A stretch of DNA of 11,769 nucleotides, from contig JAEYTM010000054.1 of the NCBI GenBank assembly GCA_023434015.1, positions 1 through 11,769 on the forward strand, read 5' to 3'. Below, one piece after another: positions 8,619-11,769 of the stretch (position 1 is the first letter of the stretch; each line of letters starts with the position of its first letter). Below the pieces are notes generated by a model. It searched no databases. It saw nothing but the letters and a program-made list of their open reading frames with translations, and was not told where the DNA came from. The DNA comes from Pseudomonadota bacterium. GTDB lineage: Bacteria > Pseudomonadota > Alphaproteobacteria > Caulobacterales > Caulobacteraceae. The position numbers and the translations under genes were made by a program.

Positions 8619-9151
8619 GCGCCGACGCCGTTGTAACGCTCGATCGAGGCGCGGATCAGCTCGCCGGCTTCCTCCGGGTCGGCCCAGCCCTTGATGTCGA
8701 CCGACTTGCCCTTCTCCAGGTCCTTGTAGTGCTTGAAGAAGTGGGCGATCTGCTCGGTCAGGATGGTCGGCAGGGAACGCCAGGAATCCACACCGGTGTA
8801 GAACGGGTGCAGCTTGTCCACCGGCACGGCGAGGATCTTTTCGTCGCCGCCGGCCTCGTCGGTCATGATCAGGGCGCCGATCGGCCGGCAACGGATGATC
8901 GCGCCGGGCACCACCGGGGTCTGGCCGACCACCATGATGTCCATCGGGTCGCCGTCGTCCGCCAGGGTGTGGGGGATGAAGCCGTAGTTGCCCGGATAGA
9001 ACATCGCCGTGTGCAGGAAGCGGTCGACGAAGATCGCGCCGGACTCCTTGTCCAGCTCGTACTTCACCGGCTCGCCGCCCTGCGGGATCTCGATGATGGC
9101 GTTGACGTCATACGGCGGGTTCGCGCCGACGGGAATCTTGGAAAGGTCCAT
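8615..9151 (-). CDS. ppa: Inorganic pyrophosphatase (family I)
   Basis: A 178-residue soluble, Mg-dependent pyrophosphatase, normal in length for bacterial family I. The active-site signature DDGDPMDIMV is at residues 65-74. KYELDKESG (30-38) and FYPGNYGFIP (51-60) supply the usual lysine, glutamate and tyrosine ligands, and DEAGGDEKILAVP (98-110) and HFFKHYKDLE (138-147) are also family segments. It hydrolyses the pyrophosphate released by SAM, nucleic acid and aminoacyl-tRNA synthesis. The start is the ATG whose complement is at 9149-9151; the frame runs open far upstream through rimP and nusA, but that is shadow. No good Shine-Dalgarno sequence precedes it: the bases just before the ATG are CTTCCTCCCC, with AGGCAGG further out. 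It is divergent from rimP and convergent with trmB. Confidence 0.96.
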   Translation of the reverse strand: MDLSKIPVGANPPYDVNAIIEIPQGGEPVKYELDKESGAIFVDRFLHTAMFYPGNYGFIPHTLADDGDPMDIMVVGQTPVVPGAIIRCRPIGALIMTDEAGGDEKILAVPVDKLHPFYTGVDSWRSLPTILTEQIAHFFKHYKDLEKGKSVDIKGWADPEEAGELIRASIERYNGVGA

Positions 9152-9153
9152 GG

Positions 9154-9238
9154 GGAGGAAGCCTGCCTGAAGACACACAAAGGGGAGGGCGCCGTCTTTA
9201 GGACCATTCCACGCGCGCGGTAAGCCCCCGCTTCCTCC
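9154..9238. repeat. 9-bp inverted repeat in the ppa leader
   Basis: GGAGGAAGC at 9154-9162 and GCTTCCTCC at 9230-9238 are exact reverse complements, 67 nt apart. In a ppa transcript that starts upstream of about 9238, the bases immediately before the ppa ATG could pair with the distal copy, which has Shine-Dalgarno-like sequence. No clear ppa promoter was found, so whether both arms are in the message is unknown. Other than this repeat and the rimP promoter and leader, I see nothing in the 9152-9376 interval. Confidence 0.5.
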
Positions 9239-9254
9239 GCCATGTGCAAGAGGG

Positions 9255-9283
9255 CTGACAAACCCGCCGTCCGACGCTATATT
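9255..9283 (+). promoter_or_regulatory. Promoter of the rimP-nusA operon
   Basis: CTGACA (9255-9260) and TATATT (9278-9283) are separated by exactly 17 nt; both boxes match the housekeeping consensus at 5 of 6 positions. This is the best promoter in the window. Transcription should start near 9290 and enter the rimP leader and its terminator. Confidence 0.72.
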
Positions 9284-9289
9284 CCCCTC

Positions 9290-9376
9290 AACATCGTCCG
9301 TTTGCGCTGTATGGCGCCTACGAGCGGCGGGCTCCGGCCCGGCCGCTTTTTTCTTTGCCGGAGGCCAAGCTCGGCC
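9290..9376 (+). ncRNA. rimP leader, putative transcription attenuator
   Basis: The predicted 5' untranslated RNA is about 87 nt. It holds a small hairpin (GCGC 9304-9307 with GCGC 9314-9317), then a complete intrinsic terminator, then the rimP ribosome binding site GGAGG at 9360-9364. The terminator apical segment CTCCGGC (9332-9338) is complementary to GCCGGAG (9357-9363), so a second fold would break the terminator and cover the binding site. A 'rimP leader' attenuator family has been described bioinformatically for operons of this type; I cannot confirm membership by eye. Confidence 0.5.
9323..9352 (+). terminator. Intrinsic terminator inside the rimP leader
   Basis: AGCGGC (9323-9328) pairs with GCCGCT (9342-9347), and inside it GGGC (9329-9332) pairs with GCCC (9337-9340) around loop TCCG, with one bulged G at 9341. 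The stem runs directly into six T residues (9347-9352). The terminator is upstream of rimP and downstream of its promoter, so it must act as an attenuator for this operon rather than ending another gene on this strand. Confidence 0.75.
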
Positions 9377-9922
9377 ATGCGCGGGAAGACCGCCGAAGAC
9401 CTGAGACTGCTGGAGCTGCTCGACCCCGTCGCCGAGGCGGCGGGCTACGACATCGTGCGCCTGCGCCTGATGGGCGGAGAGCACGCGCGCCGGCTGCAGG
9501 TGATGGGCGAGCGCCCGGCCGACGGCGACATGAACGTCGAGGACTGCGCGCGGCTGTCGCGGGCGATCTCCGAGGTGATGGACGCCGCCGACCCGATCGC
9601 CGGGGAATACACCCTGGAGGTCTCCTCGCCCGGCGTCGACCGGCCGCTGACCCGGCTGAAGGATTTCGAGACCTTCGAGGGCTACGAGGCGCGCATCGAG
9701 CTGGACCGGATGGCCGAGGGGCGCAAGCGCTTCAAGGGCGTCCTGGCCGGCGTCGACGGCGAGTCCGTGGCCATCGACCTGGAGGGCGAGGAGCACACAG
9801 CCCTGGTGCCCTTCACCTGGATCACCGACGCCAAGCTCGTCCTCACCGACGAGCTGATGAAGCGGGGCGCGGACATCCGCGCGGCCCGCGTTCAATCCGA
9901 ACAACAACCGCCTACCGATTAG
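9377..9922 (+). CDS. rimP: Ribosome maturation factor RimP
   Basis: A 181-residue protein needed for 30S subunit assembly; it binds the free 30S particle. The N-terminal domain (about 1-90) shows LLDPVAEAAGYDIVRLRLMG, DCARLSRAIS and the signature YTLEVSSPGVDRPLT; the C-terminal SH3-like domain (about 95-160) includes FKGVLAGVDGE and LVPFTWITDAKLVL. The start is the ATG at 9377; GGAGG lies at 9360-9364, a rather long 12-nt gap. The frame is open back to 9242, but that stretch is promoter and leader. First gene of the rimP-nusA-ylxR-infB operon; nusA follows after 12 nt. E. coli has tRNA gene metY ahead of rimP; here there is no tRNA, only the leader. Confidence 0.95.
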   Translation: MRGKTAEDLRLLELLDPVAEAAGYDIVRLRLMGGEHARRLQVMGERPADGDMNVEDCARLSRAISEVMDAADPIAGEYTLEVSSPGVDRPLTRLKDFETFEGYEARIELDRMAEGRKRFKGVLAGVDGESVAIDLEGEEHTALVPFTWITDAKLVLTDELMKRGADIRAARVQSEQQPPTD

Positions 9923-9934
9923 AGGGATCATCCC

Positions 9935-11677
9935 ATGAGCCTGACCGGCATTTCCGCCAACCGGCTTGAACTTCTGCAAATCGCCGAGGCCGTCGCCCGC
10001 GAGAAGTCGATCGACAAGGAAGTCGTCATCGAGGCGATCGAGGAGGCGATCCAGAAGGGCGCGCGCTCGCGCTACGGCGCCGAGCACGACATCCGGGTGC
10101 ACATCGACCCGAAGACCGGCGAGACGACGGTCAAGCGCGTGGTCACGGTGGTGGCCGACGACGCGACCTTCGGCGGCGTGATCGGCGAGGACGGCGAGGA
10201 GATTCCGGCGGAACAGCCGGCCGGCGTCGTGCGCCTGTCCGACGCCCTGCGCACCGACAAGGAAGCGGTGGTCGGCAAGACCTACGAGGAAATCCTGCCG
10301 CCGTTCGAGTTCGGCCGGGTGCAGACCCAGATGGCCCGCCAGGTGGTGACCGGGAAGGTCCGCGAGGCCGAGCGCGAGCGCCAGTACGAAGAGTTCAAGG
10401 ACCGCGTCGGCGAGATCGTCAACGGCGTCGTCAAGCGCGTCGAGTACGGCAACGTGGTCGTCGACCTGGGCCGTGGCGAAGGCATCATGCGCCGCGACCA
10501 GTCGATCCCGCGCGAGAACTTCAACATCGGCGACCGCATCCGTTGCTACATCTATGACGTGCGGCGCGAGACCAAGGGCCCGCAGATCCTGCTGTCGCGC
10601 GCCCACGGCGGCTTCATGGCCAAGCTGTTCGCCCAGGAAGTGCCGGAGGTCTACGACGGGGTCATCGAGATCCGCGCCGTGGCCCGCGACCCGGGCAGCC
10701 GCGCCAAGATGGCGGTGGTCTCCAACGACAGCTCCATCGACCCGGTCGGCGCCTGCGTCGGCATGCGCGGCAGCCGCGTCCAGGCGGTGGTCGCCGAGCT
10801 GCAGGGCGAGAAGATCGACATCATCCAGTGGAGCCCGGACGAGGCGACCTTCATCGTCAACGGCCTGGCCCCGGCGGAAGTCTCCAAGGTGGTGATGGAC
10901 GAGGAGGACGAGCGCGTCGAAGTGGTGGTGCCGGACGAGCAGCTGTCGCTGGCCATCGGCCGCCGCGGCCAGAACGTCCGCCTGGCGTCCCAGCTGACAG
11001 GCTGGCAGATCGACATCATGACCGAGAGCCAGGAGAGCGAGCGCCGCCAGCGCGAGTTCACCGAGCGCACCGCCCTGTTCCAGGAAGCCCTGGACGTGGA
11101 CGAGGTCATCGCCCAGCTGCTGGTCACCGAGGGCTTCGCCTCGGTCGAGGACGTGGCCTATGTCGAGCCGTCGGAAATCGCCTCCATCGAAGGCTTCGAC
11201 GACGACACCGCCGAAGAGCTGCAGACCCGCGCCCGCGAATACCTCGAGAAGGAAGCGGCCGAGTACGACGCCAAGCGCCGCGAGCTGGGCGTCGACGACG
11301 CCGTGCTGGACGTCGAGGGGATCACCCTGCCGATGGCCGTGGCCCTCGGCGAAGGCGACGTGAAGACCATCGAGGACCTGGCCGGCCTGGTCCCCGACGA
11401 CCTGCGCGGCTGGTTCGAGACCCGCAACGGCGAGCGCGTGCGCGAGCCGGGCATCCTGGAGGCCTTCGCCCTGGAGCCGCAGGACGCCGAACTGCTGATC
11501 ATGCGCGCCCGGGTGGTGATGGGCTGGGTGGAAGCTCCGCCCGAGCCGGAGCCGGCCGAGTTCGACCTGGCCGACGAGGGCGATCTGGCGGACGAGTCTG
11601 CGGACGAAGCCGTGGCGATCGAGGACACCGAAGCCTTCGCCGAAGCCGAGGCCGACGGCGAGGCCCGCGACGCCTAA
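9935..11677 (+). CDS. nusA: Transcription termination/antitermination protein NusA
   Basis: A 580-residue RNA-polymerase-binding factor that modulates pausing, intrinsic termination and antitermination. Domains in order: polymerase-binding N-terminal domain (about 1-135); S1 domain (about 155-210, GEIVNGVVKRVEYGNVVVDLG); KH1 (about 230-298, GMRG at 276-279); KH2 (about 328-365, GRRG at 342-345). Two C-terminal helix-hairpin-helix-like units follow: about 390-440 (TEGFASVEDVAYVEPSEIASIEG) and about 460-535 (VKTIEDLAGLVPDDL). The last 45 residues are very acidic and contain the imperfect repeat DLADEGDLADES. The ATG at 9935 follows AGAGGG (9921-9926). Co-transcribed with rimP. As NusA promotes hairpin termination, the operon's own leader terminator is a plausible feedback target; that is inference. 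Confidence 0.97.
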   Translation: MSLTGISANRLELLQIAEAVAREKSIDKEVVIEAIEEAIQKGARSRYGAEHDIRVHIDPKTGETTVKRVVTVVADDATFGGVIGEDGEEIPAEQPAGVVRLSDALRTDKEAVVGKTYEEILPPFEFGRVQTQMARQVVTGKVREAERERQYEEFKDRVGEIVNGVVKRVEYGNVVVDLGRGEGIMRRDQSIPRENFNIGDRIRCYIYDVRRETKGPQILLSRAHGGFMAKLFAQEVPEVYDGVIEIRAVARDPGSRAKMAVVSNDSSIDPVGACVGMRGSRVQAVVAELQGEKIDIIQWSPDEATFIVNGLAPAEVSKVVMDEEDERVEVVVPDEQLSLAIGRRGQNVRLASQLTGWQIDIMTESQESERRQREFTERTALFQEALDVDEVIAQLLVTEGFASVEDVAYVEPSEIASIEGFDDDTAEELQTRAREYLEKEAAEYDAKRRELGVDDAVLDVEGITLPMAVALGEGDVKTIEDLAGLVPDDLRGWFETRNGERVREPGILEAFALEPQDAELLIMRARVVMGWVEAPPEPEPAEFDLADEGDLADESADEAVAIEDTEAFAEAEADGEARDA

Positions 11678-11689
11678 GGAACCGCAGGC

Positions 11690-11769
11690 TTGAGCGAACG
11701 CCCCGCCACATCTTCGCCGGACGACCGGCCGGACTCCGGTCCCGGCGGCGCCGACCGGCGGGGCGGGGC
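11690..11769 (+). CDS. ylxR: Probable YlxR/DUF448 RNA-binding protein, N-terminal part
   Basis: A frame opens with TTG at 11690, thirteen bases after the nusA stop, with AAGGA at 11676-11680 and a 9-nt gap, and stays open to the window edge. It gives MSERPATSSPDDRPDSG and then a glycine- and arginine-rich stretch. No family motif has been reached yet. The name comes from context: ylxR lies between nusA and infB in most bacteria, and many alphaproteobacterial YlxR proteins start with a disordered polar segment before the RxCI motif. A long infB with a truncated start is less likely. Confidence 0.55.
   Translation, partial: MSERPATSSPDDRPDSGPGGADRRGG

Noticed and set aside
9242..9376. N-terminal extension of RimP
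   Set aside because: The stretch contains the promoter, terminator and binding site; the encoded residues have no RimP character.
9152..10606. Extension of the ppa frame through rimP and nusA
   Set aside because: It is antisense shadow coding; a complete 178-residue pyrophosphatase starts at 9151.

Overview
The window is a GC-rich (about 70% by eye) piece of housekeeping chromosome from an alphaproteobacterium, most likely of the Caulobacterales (Caulobacter/Phenylobacterium type). This rests on the fur-miaB-phoH-ybeY-ybeX-lnt order, a Fur that lacks the CXXC zinc-site cysteines, the style of the HTH/metK/trmB cluster, and frequent GTG and TTG starts. The genus is an inference. I see no mobile element, CRISPR array, tRNA or rRNA, and nothing that looks like a new defence or biosynthetic system.

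Layout. Positions 2-193 hold the end of a GNAT acetyltransferase (RimI-like). It is followed on the + strand by fur (230-640), miaB (719-2086), phoH/ybeZ (2083-3030), ybeY (3027-3503), ybeX/corC (3496-4383) and lnt (4384-5964). From miaB to lnt the genes overlap or abut, which points to one translationally coupled operon equivalent to E. coli miaB-ybeZ-ybeY-ybeX-lnt. An XRE-type HTH regulator (6011-6451), metK (6563-7783) and trmB (7944-8618) follow on the same strand. ppa (8615-9151) is on the - strand and meets trmB tail to tail, sharing a CTAG. A divergent, promoter-bearing interval (9152-9376) separates it from rimP (9377-9922), nusA (9935-11677) and the beginning of a probable ylxR (from 11690). 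The last three form the start of the usual rimP-nusA-ylxR-infB operon.

How the genes fit together. Most act in translation: tRNA modification (MiaB, TrmB), rRNA maturation and ribosome quality (YbeY, PhoH/YbeZ, YbeX), 30S assembly (RimP) and transcription elongation/antitermination (NusA). MetK makes SAM, which MiaB and TrmB use. Fur sits just upstream of the iron-sulfur enzyme MiaB. Lnt finishes lipoproteins, and Ppa removes the pyrophosphate released by biosynthesis, including by MetK.

Most interesting features. (1) A 16-nt perfect palindrome (ATAAAGA-TT-TCTTTAT) overlaps the likely metK promoter and resembles the SAM/SAH-responsive ArsR-family (SahR/SamR) operator as I recall it. (2) A compact rimP leader has a good promoter, a strong intrinsic terminator ahead of the start codon, and an alternative pairing between the terminator loop and the rimP Shine-Dalgarno sequence, so it looks like an attenuator. 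(3) The metK-trmB spacer is highly structured, with mutually exclusive hairpins. The remaining observations are smaller.
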